64,000 nt of DNA from Morella rubra (taxonomy: Eukaryota; Streptophyta; Magnoliopsida; Fagales; Myricaceae): contig CM025850.1 of the NCBI GenBank assembly GCA_003952965.2, positions 16,969,717 to 17,033,716 of the forward strand. The letters run 5' to 3'. Below, in pieces: positions 24,620-38,700 of this stretch. The notes beneath the pieces are model-generated. The model saw only the letters and a program-made list of their open reading frames with translations, was not told the DNA's origin and did no database searches. Made by a program: the position numbers and the translations under genes. Every line of letters starts with the position of its first letter. Positions within the stretch are counted from its first letter, which is position 1.

Positions 24620-26277
24620 GTCACCATCTTCCAGGGTTAAGTTAAATCACCCTAAAGAAAACATAATTAGTGATCTTAATGAGGGGATGAGATTGAGAAA
24701 ACAAGTGTTAAGTCATTTAACTTACACTAGTTATGTTTCTCAAATTGAACCTAAGAAAGGTTGAAGAAGCTCTTCAAGATGATTTTTGGATTAATGCTAT
24801 GCATGAGGAATTAAATCAATTTGTTCGAAATGATGTGTGGAATTTAGTTTCTAGACCTGCAGATACAAATGTTATCGGTACCAAGTGAATCTTCAAAAAC
24901 AAGACAGATGAGAATGGTACTATCACCCGCAACAAGGCAAGGTTAGTTGCTCAAGGATATACACAAGTGGAAGGTATTGATTTCGATGAAACTTTTGCTC
25001 CAGTTGCTCGATTAGAGTCAATATGTATTTTAATTGATGTTTCTTGCTTCATGAATTTTAAGTTCTATCGGATGGATGTCAAGAGTGCCTTCTTGAATGG
25101 TGTTCTTCAGAAGAAGCATATGTTGAACAACCCAAGGGGTTTTGTTTGATCCACAGTTTCTTCGGATTCATGTGTATCGCTTGAAGAAAGCTCTTTATGG
25201 CTTAAACAAGCACCTCGAGCTGGTATGATCGTTTTGACGGGCTTAGTCTTCTAGATCATGGGTTTCTCGAGAGGAGGAGTTGACCGAACACTGTTTTGTC
25301 AAGAACGTTGAGACAAACATCACTGTAGCTCAAATTCTATGTTGATGACATAGTCTTCTGCACTATTGATAAACTTGCTCATAAATTGCTGAATGAGGCA
25401 AAAGTGAATTTGAAATGAGTATGGTTGGTGAACTAAATTATTTTCTTGGTTTATTGGTTAAACAACTTAGTGATGGGTTATTTATATACCAATCAAAGTA
25501 TGTTAAGAATCTTGTCAAACATTTTGGATTGGATAGCAAGAAACATACCAGGACTCCCATGAGCACAAGTGTGAAAATAGCTTCAGATTCTTCTGAGAAG
25601 AGTGTTGATCAAACTCTCTATCGAAGCATGACAGGTAGTCTTCTCTATTTAACTACTAGTCGTCCTGATATTTCTTTTAATGTGGGTGTTTGTGCTAGAT
25701 TTCAGGCTAATCCTAAAGAATCTCACTTGAGTGTTGTCAAACGTATCATTCTATATGTTAATGGCACTATAGATTATGGAATTTGGTACTCTAGGGTCAC
25801 TAATATAGGTTTAGCTGGTTATTCTGATGCTGACTGGGCTGGTAATGCTGATGATAGAAAAAAACACCTCTGGTGGGTGTTTTTATATAGGAATTAGTCC
25901 TAGTCTTGGATGAGTAAGAAGCAAAATTCTATTTCCTTATCTGCTGCCAAAGCTGAATACATTGCTGCAGGAAATTGTTGACTCAGTTGATTTGGATGAA
26001 ACAAATGCTTGAGGACTATGGCCTAGAACAGGATTGCATGACTGTGTTCTGTGACAACACCAGTGCGATAAATATATCATACAATCCTGTTCAGCACTCC
26101 CGAACCAAGCACATCGACATTCGTCACCATTTCATTCGTAATCTTGTGGAATCTCGAACTATTTCCTTGGAGCATATATCCACTGAGAATCAATTGGCCA
26201 ATATTTTCACAAAACCATTGGATGGTCTCAGGTTTGAGTTTCTCAGGAAAGCCATTGGTGTTTGTGCTGTCCCTTGA
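24620..26277 (+). pseudogene. Copia reverse transcriptase-RNase H, decayed
   Basis: In order: the RT entry segment (DFWINAMHEELNQFVRND), RT core (GIDFDETFAPVARLES and MDVKSAFLNG), catalytic YVDD at 25338-25349, the connection (LNYFLGLLVKQ) and RNase H (KAEYIAA, then TKHIDIRHHFIR). Damage includes a TGA at about 24886 where Trp is expected in the conserved GTKWIFK segment, frame changes near 24760, 25150-25420 and 25870, and a stop at about 25979. It cannot make an active polyprotein. Confidence 0.9.
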
Positions 26278-28144
26278 AGTTGCATCATTTTTTACATTCT
26301 CATTTCTTATCTGTTTTCTTGTTATTTGTTTTGATTTGTTTTTCTTTTCCCATCTTTGTTAGTCTTCTATTTCTTAGTATTGTGTCTTTCTTTTTTATAA
26401 ATTATAAAAAAAATATTGGGGTTGTATAGCTCGTTGATTGGGTTCACTGATTGGTGCGATCTATACTTATTGGACATATAGTCATTTTTTGTGCTGAGAT
26501 TTTCAATACTCCTTCAACTTGTGTCTGATAAATAATGTGTCTTGTCAGTTGTGCGTATCGTCTCTGGTTAGTCCCAACAAGCATGATTTTTAAAATATTT
26601 ACTTGAATAGACCTATCACAATGCACACTGAACTTATTGGATGAAGCTTGACCGCATGTGTGAGTTTGTGTGTTGGCAATCACAAGTGAAGGGAACCATG
26701 TATATCTGGTCAAATTGACCTCTGACTAGTTGTACCTTATTGTACCCCTTCTTAAGTCAAAGAATCCAAAAGAAAAGTAAAGAAAAGACAAAAAAAAAAA
26801 AAAAAACTGCAAGTCAAGAAAAGCAAAGAGAAAGTTAGAATGCTTCTGCATTGATGTTTCATATTTAGGGGGAGTAAAAATATCGCAACAAAGTTACATC
26901 TTTAGGTTCTAGTGGCATTAGGTTTGACTTTCGCCTGATGTGTCATGGTTCTCCTTTACAAGTGGTTTCCTTTTGGTATGCCGTGACCACCTCACAAAAC
27001 TAAGGTCTTAAGCTTCTCTTATTTTTTTGTGGTCTTTCACACACTTGTCGTTTGTATTTTCTAAATCATTGAAGTTTACACTGCTCAGAGACTTGTAGCA
27101 AACTCATTTTCTATATTATTTTTCATGATCATGAGGTGATTTGGTATTATTGTTTCATGTTTCTGAGAAATCTCTAATTTCTTTAAGTCTTCAAATGTGT
27201 GCTACTTAGTTTTCCTTCATGCGTTTGATTCACGCTCAAGGACGCTTGAGTGCTCATGTCACTGTCGATCCAGGATCTTTTCAGTTGTTTATCTTGGTTT
27301 TTTGTTCTTGTGATTTGGATTTCCTATGCTTCCTTTCCTTCTTGTATTTGGTATTGCACTGTGTTGGTATTTGGTCAATTTGTTTTCATTCACAAATTGT
27401 TCTGTCGATCTGTTTTGATTGAGTTGTTTTTGGTCATGCATTGTCCCTCTCCATATGCATTCATTTTCTCTCTTCAAGGACAGTGTCTTACACTATTGGC
27501 TTTCACTGATGATGCTTGCCTCTGACCATGCTTTCCTTGGGTCGTGCTCATCTTAGATGCTGTCACGCTACCACTTCCGCATCTACTGGACCTTCCTCTG
27601 TTCTTCCCCTTGATCCTTTGTCTTTTGTACCTCCTTTATCTATTCTATCCTCGTCGGTACCTTCCCCTCCTTTACTATTGCGGTCGAGTCCGTTGCTCTG
27701 GATGCTTCAACCCGCCTTTGGATGACTGGCCCTTTGTCCATTCGTGACAAAAAGGGGGAGTAGATAGTTAGTCTGACGTTTTGACTACTGACTTATGTGT
27801 TTTTGTGGATATTTTGTTTAGGGGGAGTTAATTTTTGTAAAGGCTGATTTAAGATTCATTTCATATCTTGTATAGCCTTCTTAGATACTTGATAGCACGT
27901 TTATTTTCATATTATAGTGATGTTGTCACACTTTTGATTCAGTTTATGTATTTATGATTTATATATTTCTCTGTGCCTTCTCACTTGGTTTATTGAGATT
28001 GTGATATCAAGTATTCGGATTACGACTCTTGAACATGTGTCTAGGTCATAGGTGAGTTCAAATTGTAAACAGATCTTTGTCTTGGTGATTAAGAAATTTC
28101 TATTTTTATTTTCAATTATATTGTTGGTTTTGTCACGGAATTGC
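26278..28144 (+). other. Sirevirus 3' non-coding region with PPT-like boxes
   Basis: About 1.9 kb lies between the RNase H stop and the polypurine tract. Boxes: TAGGGGGAGT at 26866-26875, AAAAAGGGGGAG at 27749-27760, TAGGGGGAGTT at 27819-27829. A poly-A tract lies near 26790-26805. Some Sireviruses carry an envelope-like frame here; none is convincing in this copy. Confidence 0.65.
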
Positions 28145-28154
28145 AAAGGGGGAG
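28145..28154 (+). promoter_or_regulatory. Polypurine tract of the Sirevirus
   Basis: AAAGGGGGAG lies two bases before the LTR start TGTTAGGG. The polypurine tract primes plus-strand DNA synthesis in LTR retrotransposons. Confidence 0.85.
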
Positions 28155-28156
28155 TT

Positions 28157-29100
28157 TGTTAGGGTATTATATTGGCATCATTCGTGTCAAAATATGTTGT
28201 GATCGAGTTGTAAGTTTAGTCCCTACATTTGTTCCAGAGTTAGAGTTAGTGGTCTGTCCAAAGTCTTCATCACGTTCAACCAGCATTCAACACGAGCTCG
28301 AGCACCATGAAAAAAATTCATACAGAGTTATCACGTTCAACCGTGTTCAACAAGTGCTCGAGCGCCTTTGAAAAATTCAATCACGTTCAACTAGCGTTCA
28401 ATAAGTGCTCGAAGCGCTCTGTTATAATTTCAGCCAAAAACATAAGCGTTCAACCAGCGCTCAAGCGACTTCTGGCGAATTTCAAAAATTACTAAATTTT
28501 TTGGAATTTCCTTGTGAAGACTTGTGAAACCCTACTAGGTTTCGTGGGAGGCCGACTAAAATTATTGAGGCCCTTTGAGAGTATTTTGTGCCTCCTTCCT
28601 TGAGAGAAAAACCTAGAAGATTTGTGCTTCAAGATTGTTGAGTTTTTCTCTATTCTTCTATCATATTGCTTTGTTTCCTTCCTGTTGTTAAAGGCGTGCT
28701 GAAGAACAAGATTGTTCGTGGAGATCCTCAAGAAAAACCTCAAGGGTTGAGGTGAATGCCGCTTAGAGCGGGTCTGAGCAGGGGTGCTCAGATTATTACA
28801 TCAGGGTTGTTAGAGTCAAGTAGCTGGGGTTGCCCGTGTATGAATCACTGTTGTAATGATTTCTTCTTAGTGGATTTCGGGTTGCTGCTAGCCTGGAGTG
28901 GTTTTTCCTTTGAATGGTTTTTCAAAGGTTTTCCACTTCGTCATCAAATCTCTTATCTCTTGTGTGCTTGTTTAATTTCATTACAAGTTGATTTATTGCT
29001 TTGAGATTGTGTTGGTTGATTGATATATCTAGACTGATCAATTTTAGAACTTGTTTTAAAATTGGTATTGAATCATTAATTTTCAGATTTCACCTATTCA
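28157..29100 (+). repeat. Sirevirus 3' LTR
   Basis: It starts TGTTAGGGTATT and ends near CACCTATTCA. The end is uncertain by about 20 bases because no 5' LTR remains for comparison. Near 28270-28480 there are four degenerate ~57-bp units around CACGTTCAACNAGCGTTCAA and GTGCTCGAGCGC. A relative lies at about 37860-38700. Confidence 0.75.
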
Positions 29101-29305
29101 CCCTCCTCTAGGTGAAGTTAGGGTTTAAAATAGGTTTTTCATTTATAATGGACGAAAGTGCTATGCAATTTTGGAAGACGGCCCTTATGGGGAAGCTCCA
29201 AACATAGAGCAAAAGATTGGCCGATGAAGCATATTGGAGTGAAATCATGTGATGAACCCAAATGGTACCAGGGCTCTTTGGGAGTTTTTGCTGGAGTTTT
29301 ACGTT

Positions 29306-31001
29306 GAGGGAAGAAGGGCAAAGGTGGAGTCTTGGCCAGGGGAAGGCGTGAAGAATGTGGGAGCTTTAGGGGACTTTCGACTTAGGTTGTCTTCGATTGT
29401 TTTGATGACTTAGGTGTTGTCTTGTGGGCTGCGTGTGGGCTGGAGATTGACTGGACTTTGGTTGGGCTAAGGGTCAGTTCATTGGGTGGGCTACATTGAG
29501 CTTCGTAGCTCTGTTAGTTGTGTTGGCTTTTGTGCACAATCGAGATTTTGATGATTTCAATAAATGGATCAAGTTTATAAAACGGACATCTTCAAAGACA
29601 AAAGACGTTTTGATGAAAGAACCAAAGACTTGAAGAAAGAAGATCAAGAAGATGCAAGGAGCTCAAAAGTGAAGTTTCAAGACCTTAGGGTATAAACCTT
29701 GTAACTCTTAGTTTCACTTTTGACAAGGATTATGAATCACACTTGCATATTTTCAAACGTGCATAAATCTTTTTACCTTTTGTTTGAAAGATTAAAATGT
29801 TTTTAAAAGGTTTTAAAACACCCAATCAAACTCCCAAACCTTTCTTATACTTATGGGAAGTAAGTCTTTAAAATTGGGTGTTTCAAAGAGGTCAAAAACG
29901 TGATTTTAATTGAACCGGATCATGTGCTTAAGTTGAAGAGGCCGGTCTTCGACTGCTTGGTATAGCGGTCGACGGTTTTGATTTGAAATAGATCCGTTGA
30001 GCTTTTGACATATGACCGTTGAGTAACGGTAACTTGAAGCGGTCGACGTCATTTTAACAGACGACTCCAACGGCTATAAACGGCTAGTTTTTTGTGGCCT
30101 ATATAAATACACTTCATAACGTCCAAAATAAATAACAATGACCACATATTATTTAGATCACTTGAGAAATATTCCAAACCTTCATATTCTATATTTCTCA
30201 TATCATTCACACAAAACACACTTTCATATCCTTGTCTTTGTGTGAATCAAGAGATAGAGCTTTCAATTTCATATCTACTCTTTGAGAGAGTTTATTCTTC
30301 AATCTTCATATCCAAAAGAGGTGATTCCTTTAGTGAGGTTGTTCACTAAAGAAGAAGCTTAGAGAGGGTATATCTCAAGCTTGGTTAGGTTGTGAGTGGT
30401 GAGCCCGAAAAACCACTTGGGTGGGTTTGAGTGTTAAGCCCGGAAAAACACTTGTACGGTTCTCTAGCACCCGAAAGCTAGAGTGTACTTATTTGAAGAT
30501 AGTGGAAAAACCTCAAGGCTCGGTGAAGGAGCTTGAGGGGTGGATGTAGGCGGGTTTGCGAACCACCTAAAAATCACGTGTTTGCTTCTCTATCCCTACT
30601 CTTTACATTTAGCACTTATTTACTTGTTGTTTTAATATACTTGTGCTAAATTAGACTTTACTTTGCAAACACGGTTTTGGGGGTTAAAAGCGAAAAAGTT
30701 TGGAAACCCAATTCACCTCCCTCTTGGGTTGCCTTAATCTAGGACTTACAAGTTGTTTATTTACTGCTTTCCTTCAATAGCCCATTGATTGGGTCTTCCT
30801 ATTTTTTTATTGTGTAAGGGCTCAGCCCATCTTAGTATATAGCGGGAAGCATCCTATGATCATGTATCGAAAAGCATAACAGAAAAGTTGTAAGGAGAGT
30901 TTGCTCTCTCTCAAATAGAGCTAATACAATATCATGTGATTTTCCTATCTCCCAAACAGTTCTTTTCCCATTCTACCCCATTTACATCCGGTTACTTAAC
31001 A
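29306..31001 (+). repeat. Ty3/gypsy 5' LTR, interrupted
   Basis: 29306-29520 plus 30751-31001 match 35498-35949 closely, from CAAAGGTGGAGTCTTG to CATCCGGTTACTTAACA. It may start further upstream, between 29120 and 29306, where there is no second copy to compare. A 1230-bp LTR splits it. Confidence 0.85.
29521..30750 (+). mobile_element. Solo LTR, 1230 bp, nested in the gypsy 5' LTR
   Basis: It starts TGTTGGCTTTTG and ends GGACTTACA (TG...CA) with an exact target duplication AGTTG at 29516-29520 and 30751-30755. The 3' LTR at 35700 shows the uninterrupted site. Near its end it has CAATTCACCTCCCTCTTGGG, a mark shared with 14379-15706 (inverse), 53958-55343, 57336-58679; its left half matches 63359-64000. 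Confidence 0.93.
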
Positions 31002-31003
31002 TT

Positions 31004-31015
31004 TGGTATCAGAGC
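31004..31015 (+). promoter_or_regulatory. Primer binding site (tRNA-iMet)
   Basis: TGGTATCAGAGC lies two bases after the 5' LTR end and complements the 3' end of plant initiator methionine tRNA, the usual minus-strand primer. Confidence 0.93.
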
Positions 31016-31024
31016 AGATCCATC

Positions 31025-31897
31025 ATGGCTAAAAATACACTCCTAGTTACCATTGAGAAGGGACTGGGCAGCTTACAACAACAACAAAACTCCATCAATA
31101 GTTGCTTGAGAATATGACCCAACAGTTGATGAGCATTACAGATAGCTTGAAAAGTATTTCCTCGGTTTGATGGTGACTATCCAGCGGCTTGGATCTACAA
31201 GGAAACACAATTCTACAACTACTACAAAACACCCAATGGTTAGAGATTATTTTTAGCCTTTTTTCATATGGAAGGGGATGCCTTAGTGTGGTTTCAAGAT
31301 TCGAAAGAGGCTGGGGTTTTTACTAGTTGGGAAAGTTTTACTAAAGCTTTGCTCGCTAGATTTGAGCCTTTAACGTATGATGACCCAATGAAGGCTATGC
31401 ATAGGTTGAGACAAACAGGTACAGTGCTAGAATACAAAACCCAATTTGAAGCTATTTCTAATAGGGTTAAAGGTATGAATGAGAAAAACAAATTGAATTG
31501 TTTTATTAGTGGATTGAAGGATGGAATTAGATTTCAAGTCAAGTTACTTGCACCTAGCACCCTGAATATAGCATTTGGATTGGCTAAAATCTAAGAGGAG
31601 AGCATTATTATTGTGAGAAGAAGCCTAAGAACCAGATATATTGAACCCAAACCCTTCCCAAACACAAACTGAACCAACAACCCACCTTGGGTGGCTTCTA
31701 CAAAACCAGCTGATACCAAACAATATTCCAAACCCAAACTGCCCATGCAAAGACTTAACCACGCACAGATGAAAGAACGAAGAGACAAGGGGTTGTGTTA
31801 TAATTGTGATGAGAAGTGGCATTCTAGACACCAATGCACGGGTAAGAAGGTGTTTTTGCTAGAGGAGGAAGAATGGCTGTCAGAGGAGGAAGGATAA
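31025..31897 (+). pseudogene. Ty3/gypsy gag, broken
   Basis: ATGGCTAAAAATACACTCC opens 9 bases after the primer site but is soon lost to stops near 31115. The gag core is visible in 31268-31594 (EGDALVWFQDSKEAG, ARFEPLTYDDPM). After a frame change comes a zinc knuckle C-x2-C-x4-H-x4-C (CYNCDEKWHSRHQC) near 31794-31835, which binds element RNA in the particle. Confidence 0.85.
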
Positions 31898-33201
<1,304 letters not shown>

Positions 33202-35436
33202 TGTAACACCCAAGATCTATTTTTAAAATTATTTAAATTTGTTATTTAATATTTGAAATTTATTTTTAAATTTTGAAATTTTAAATTTGAAATTTTTAAT
33301 CATTTAAAATAGTTGAATTTTTATTTTTGACCTAGTCAAAACTTTTTAAAATTTTAAAGATTTTACAATTTTTTTTAATTTAAAAGTTTTAGAGTTTTAA
33401 AGAGAGTCTATTACTAGTGTGAGTATATATATATATATTTACATATTGGTTTTAATTTTTACGCACCACACTTTTACACCAACAAGAAGGAAAAAGAAGG
33501 GTTTTCTTGCTTTCAACAATCTAGACGAATTTTCTTGAAGCAAATTCAGGTATTTCGAATTTCTTGACATTTTATTTGTATTCTTTTTGCGAGAGATCAA
33601 ATCATAGGGTGTCTAGATCTAGCCCTAATTATTTCAAGATTTTCGAAATAGTTTTAATGGGTTTCTTGGAGTAATTGAATTTGGGTTCAAGATTTGTTCA
33701 GGAAAATTCAGGTTTTTTATCTGAGTAGGAGATCGAATTATTTTTATATAGCCTACCCTAGTAGTCTAAAAATTATACTTTTTGGATATTTCGTGCTAGA
33801 AATTTGCAGGCGAATTTGGGTTAAAGTTTGGTAATTTTTGGAGATGTATTGGTATGGTTTTGAAAATTCGGAAGTTAGGCTTAGAGAAATCGAAATTGCT
33901 AAGAAAGATCATGTGATACAGATTGGAGTTTTAAACCAAATGACATAGCTAGGCTTCGAATTTCAACATGAAATTTTATAGGTATCTTTATAACACATAG
34001 ATGAGTCTGTGATATATATTTTCGGATGTTTGGATATTGGGATAGATCTTTATGAATTTTGAAACTGATGAGTAACGAATTATTCAGGGTATTTTTGACT
34101 CCCTAAACAGAGGTGAATGTCGATTTTATTGGCTGAGTTATACATCGAATCTGGATATTACATTTTACAAGTGTATAGTTAACATCTTAAGGGAAGAACA
34201 TATTTTAATTTGGAGATTTTAGGGAAACCCGAGATAGGTAAGTTATATTTTAGAATCTGACTAGTGAATTTCGGATTACTCGTCGTCCAGATTTAGAGTT
34301 TCAATTGTGTTCCCGTTTGGGCATATTATAATGTGTTAAATCTTGTATTGATAGCTGTTATGTCAGGCATTTTTGCTTGAGGATCCAGGTAAGCGGGGTT
34401 ATTATGCTAGATTTTCTAAAAGAACTGAGGTAATATTTGAAAATTGCATGTTTTTATTGAAAACCTCGGAGTTTTATGTGCATTACTTTATATAAAATTT
34501 TCAAAGATTATAGCATGAAATGTGTAAACATGAGCCTATTTTTATGCCCAATGATATTTCATGATTTTTTTTAATGTTTATATCAAAGCTTTTTGATATT
34601 TATTGTTATTCAAGATTTGTGCATGATATTTCATGATGTTTTCAATGTTTAAATCAAAGCTTTTTGATATTTATTGTTATTCAAGATTTGTGCATGATAT
34701 TTCATGAAAAGAAGAGAAAGATGCAAAGTTCAAAGTGATGTTTATTTTATGATATATTTTGTATTTTCAAACCTTGAGGCCCAGAGTTACAGAGACAGTG
34801 CATTAGTACCAATTGCAACCTATTGAGTGCACCCATTCTGGAAACGAAGTGGTTTATTTTGTAGATTCTTACCGAGTGCACACTTGGACATGGCCAAAAC
34901 CTTAGTAAAAGGAAGAATTCTACCCATAGTATTAGCTTAGTTTGGTTGATCCCCAAACTAGGTAGCAACTGCACAACCTCACGGGGTAAACGTGACCCAC
35001 AGTTATTGCCAAAGGGATTTTCCTATACAGATAAAAATAATTTTCTATAGTATTATGTGGATAAAACTGTTTTGATTTTCTTATATAGGTAAAACTATTT
35101 TTTATAGTATTATGTTATATGGATTCTATAGTATTATGTTATATTGATAAATTTTTTTATTGAAATTGTCAAAAACAACTTTCAACAATTTAGAAAAATT
35201 TTAAATATTTTGTCTCTTACTATTACAGTGTAGCTCATGGGATACACACTAGCATAATGATCTTGCATATTTTTGTCTTGAGTTTTGAAAGAGTTTTTAA
35301 GTTTTATAAGAGAGATTTATTGAAGTTTTTTAAATAAAGTTTATTCCGCATTTTTTTAGTTATGTTTTTAAGTCAAAAGTCTATTTGTTTATGGTTAGTA
35401 AGTCACCCTCTAGCCTTGGAGGTTTGGGGAGTGATA
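33202..35436 (+). mobile_element. Solo LTR, 2235 bp, inside the gypsy RT
   Basis: It starts TGTAACACCCAAGATC and ends GGGGAGTGATA, probably once ...GTGACA. The exact target duplication TTTAA is at 33197-33201 and 35437-35441, and the RT frame resumes after it. A direct repeat of about 100 bases (CATGATATTTCATGA units) lies at 34545-34710. Internally there is no coding sequence. Confidence 0.9.
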
Positions 35437-35497
35437 TTTAATCTCAACTGATGGGGTTAAAGCGGATCCAAGTAAAATTGAGGCCATGATCAAATGG

Positions 35498-35949
35498 ACA
35501 AAGGTGGAGTCTTGACTAGAGGAAGGCATGAAGAATGTGAAAGCTTCGGGGGACTTTCAACTTAGGTTGTCTTCGTTTATTTTGATGACTTAGGTGTTGT
35601 CGTGTGGGTTGTGTGTGGGCTGGAAATTGATTGGACTTTGGCTGGGCTAAGGGGTCAGTTCGTTGGGTGGGCTACGTTAAGCTTCGTAGCTCTGTTAGTT
35701 GTTTATTTACTGATTTCCTTCAATAGCCCATTTGATTGGGTCTTGCTGTTTTTCTATTTTGTAAGGGCTCAGCCCATCTTAGTATATAGTCGGGAAGCAT
35801 CCTGTGATAATGTATCGAAAAGCATGACAGAAAAGTTGTAAGGAGAGTTTGCTCTCTCTCAAATAGAGCTAATACAATATCCTGTGATTTTCCCATCTCC
35901 CAAACAGTTCTTTTCCCATTCTACCCCATTTACATCCGGTTACTTAACA
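35498..35949 (+). repeat. Ty3/gypsy 3' LTR (partial)
   Basis: It matches the 5' LTR from CAAAGGTGGAGTCTTG to TTACTTAACA. Its left end is fused directly to remaining RT coding sequence, so an internal deletion removed the rest of pol and the start of this LTR. Confidence 0.85.
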
Positions 35950-37130
35950 AATCAATTGCTCGTACCCATTGGTCATCGGTTGTATGGTGCTCCTCGCATT
36001 TATGAGAAAGACTCGCACTCATCAGGAACTCCAAGTGTGAAGACCCATTTCTCAATTTTTTTCAAGGACTCCATTACTAACTTAAGACGGTGCAGACTCT
36101 AGGTGCAGTGACCTTTCTTAGAGATCTCTACAAAAGAAATTTGCTTCCCAAGTTTCCACTTAACTGGATTGGGAATACTCAAATTTTCTGGAATCAATTT
36201 ATAGAGCCAGATCTGACACTGTGGTTGATGCCGGTTGTAGTGGTGGTGTTCGTTGAGCTACACTCTATTGTGAGCTCCAATAAAAGAGAGAGAGAGTGTG
36301 TCGGTGGATCCCAAAAAAGGGATAGATTTGTTATAAGAGCTATAGCTGATGGAGCCCAGGTGTCAAAAAAGATGACTTTCGAGCAAGATTTTCAACCTTG
36401 TCGCCCAGATCTCACCGTCGCCCCTACGAACTTGTTGGGTTTTGGAAAATCACCCATTTTTCCACCTTGCTCTATACAGGCTGTCTAGATGTGGAGAAAA
36501 ATAAGACGAGATGAGAGGCATGCCCAGGGATGCTCGAGTAGCCATTTTTTGTCGTTTCCCACAGATAGCGCCTACTGATGAAGTCATTTTTAACCGACCA
36601 CCACAAAAATCCACTGAGCAGGGAGCCCGAGGGAACTAAGCCAGAGACTCAACATGAAGAATGGTGGAGAACCTATCAAAACTGAGGAAAAAGTAAGTTG
36701 GACTACCCTGTGGGTCAGCCTTCGATGCTCAAGTTAGATCTCTGTGAAAATCATGAGATAAATGAGAAGAAAGAGATGCGTATTGTCTTGTTCCTTACCT
36801 CTGTTGCTTTTGCCAGCCAAGGAGCCCTCCTTGATAGAAAATAGCTTTTTTCCCTTTTCCACATGGAATGAGCTGATTGGCTGTAAGTGGAGTAGGTTTC
36901 TTTGCAAGGTTATGTGACTTTTGGCCAATGGGGTGTGGCACTGCAGACGAGGAGATTTTTTGGAATCTGTCCAGGGACCTACTTTTAGGCTTTTTACAGC
37001 CGCGCCTTATTAAAGCGTACTGGGCCTTACCTGGGCTGGGCCTACCAAGTAGGCTGAAAAATTCTACCCCATCAGTTCTTATATATCAAATACTATGCTA
37101 CAATGTATTAAACATGGAATACATCCTTAC
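35950..37130. other. Unassigned interval, possible CACTA payload
   Basis: Moderately GC-rich sequence with a (GA)n tract near 36287-36297 and short open frames (LGAVTFLRDLYKRNLLPKF near 36095-36150). No protein or repeat is recognised. It may be payload of the CACTA ending at 37854. Confidence 0.25.
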
Positions 37131-37854
37131 TATATAATATCCAAAAATGTATGGTGATATAATAATATATAACACATTATACAACAAACATAGTCACCAA
37201 GTTATATCATATAACAACTTCAATTTTATAATACTCCCTCTAATTTCATATTTTATTAAGTAGATCCTTTAGAAATAAAATTTTTCAAATACATGACAAA
37301 ATAAAATAATATATTAAAAGGACTATAATAATATATAAAATAATTATTAACATTAAATAACTTAAAAATAATAAATAATCATGTAATCATCTATAGCGAT
37401 GTTTGGTAAAAAAAAGGCTGCTATAGCAGCCTTTTTTGTTGGGTTTTAGCAACATTTTCTCAAAAACCACTGCTAAAACTCACACACCTGTAGCAACGTT
37501 TTTTTCCAAAGTGCTGCTACAGGCATAAGTTTTGGTGGTGTTTTGCCAAAAAGGCCACCGAAAGTTCAGCTTTTTGCGGCATTTTTAACGCTACTAAAGA
37601 TCAAACTTGTGGCAGCCTTTTTCACAAAACGTTACCACAATGCTATTTGTAATGGCATTTTTTGAAAAACGCTGCTAGAAGTCAACCTTTTGGTAGCATT
37701 TTTCAAAAAGCACCACTAAAAGTTTGGCGGCGTTTGTAAAAAGGTGCCATTGTAGATAACCTAGACCGACCTTTTTTTACACAAACGCCACTACAGAGTT
37801 TCTTTTAGCGGCATTTTTAGCGACCATCGCTAAAGACAGTTTATTTTTGTAGTG
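37131..37854 (+). mobile_element. CACTA (family A) right end
   Basis: It ends TGTAGTG at 37848-37854. It carries subterminal repeats (GCTGCTA, GCGGCATTTTTAGCG) at 37390-37840. The AT-rich interior at 37131-37380 matches the right interior of the 42210-45952 element (TTATTAACATTAAATAAC) and the inverse of 12690-13200. No left terminus was found upstream. Confidence 0.8.
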
Positions 37855-38700
37855 ACCCCTCGATGTCTAGCTCGAGCGGAGGATGTGGATGAGTTACAAA
37901 TTGTTTTCATTCCTTTGCTGCTCGCCTCTTGGCTTGATCGAGCGAAGCTTTTAGATGAGTTATAGAGTGTTCACGCTCGTCTGTTGCTCATTGCATAGCT
38001 CGAGCGAAGCCTCCACAAAAATGCTCACCTTACTCCCGTTTGACCATGGCTCGCGCGAGAACCGATGATTTTAAAAAAACCCCAGCTTTTAGAATCCCAT
38101 TTGTCTTTGAATTTAAGGTAACCTTTAAATAGTTTGTGGGGCTGTCTCTTAACCCTAAGGAGATCGTTCTTGAGTTTCTTAGGGCCCCAACTTGAGAGAA
38201 AAAAACTCCTTTGTGATTTGGACCTAAATCGACTAGTTTTTCTCTCACCCAATTGCCATTTAAACCCATCTTCTGTTGTGAATTCTTCATAGTTTAGAAG
38301 TACTTCGGATGTCGATGTTCCCGCATTGAAGAACAAGGTTGTTGGTTAAGAGTACATAAAAAGAACCCCAAAAATCTGAGGTGCTTGCCGCATGAAGTGG
38401 GTCTAATAAGATTTCTTAGATTATTGTATCATTGTGCCGTTGATAGGCCGAAGCGATTTTTCTTTTAAGGGTTACTTCAAAAGTTTTCCACCTTATCGAC
38501 AAACCTTAGATGATTGTGTGATGATATTTGAGTTCATCTTCATTTACTTATTTTGTTGATTAAGTTTGTGTTTATTTATATCTAGATTGAACAATTTTAG
38601 AACTTATTTTAAGATTATTATAGAATTTTTAATTGTAGTAGAATTGTTTTAAGATTAACATTAAAGAATTTTTAATTGTAATAGAATTCACCTATTTAAA
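37855..38700 (+). repeat. Sirevirus LTR fragment
   Basis: It parallels 28240-29100: repeated GCTCGAGCG, then TGAGAGAAAAA, GAAGAACAAGGTTGTTGG, GGTGCTTGCCGCATGAAG and AGATTATTGTATCA. The start is missing and the CACTA end abuts it. There are no coding remnants. Confidence 0.65.

Larger units (their letters stand above)
24600..29120 (+). mobile_element. 5'-truncated Copia (Sirevirus-type) retrotransposon
   Basis: Coding remnants begin between integrase and reverse transcriptase and run through RNase H. A long non-coding 3' region with several polypurine-tract-like boxes and a 3' LTR follow. The 5' LTR, gag, protease and most of integrase are absent. Several GGGGGAG boxes ahead of the LTR are a known mark of Sireviruses. 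The 5' truncation point near 24600 is approximate. Confidence 0.8.

Noticed and set aside
24288..24620. Host gene start before the Copia coding remnant
   Set aside because: The frame has a T-rich, repetitive composition and runs without a break into retrotransposon sequence; no protein similarity was seen.
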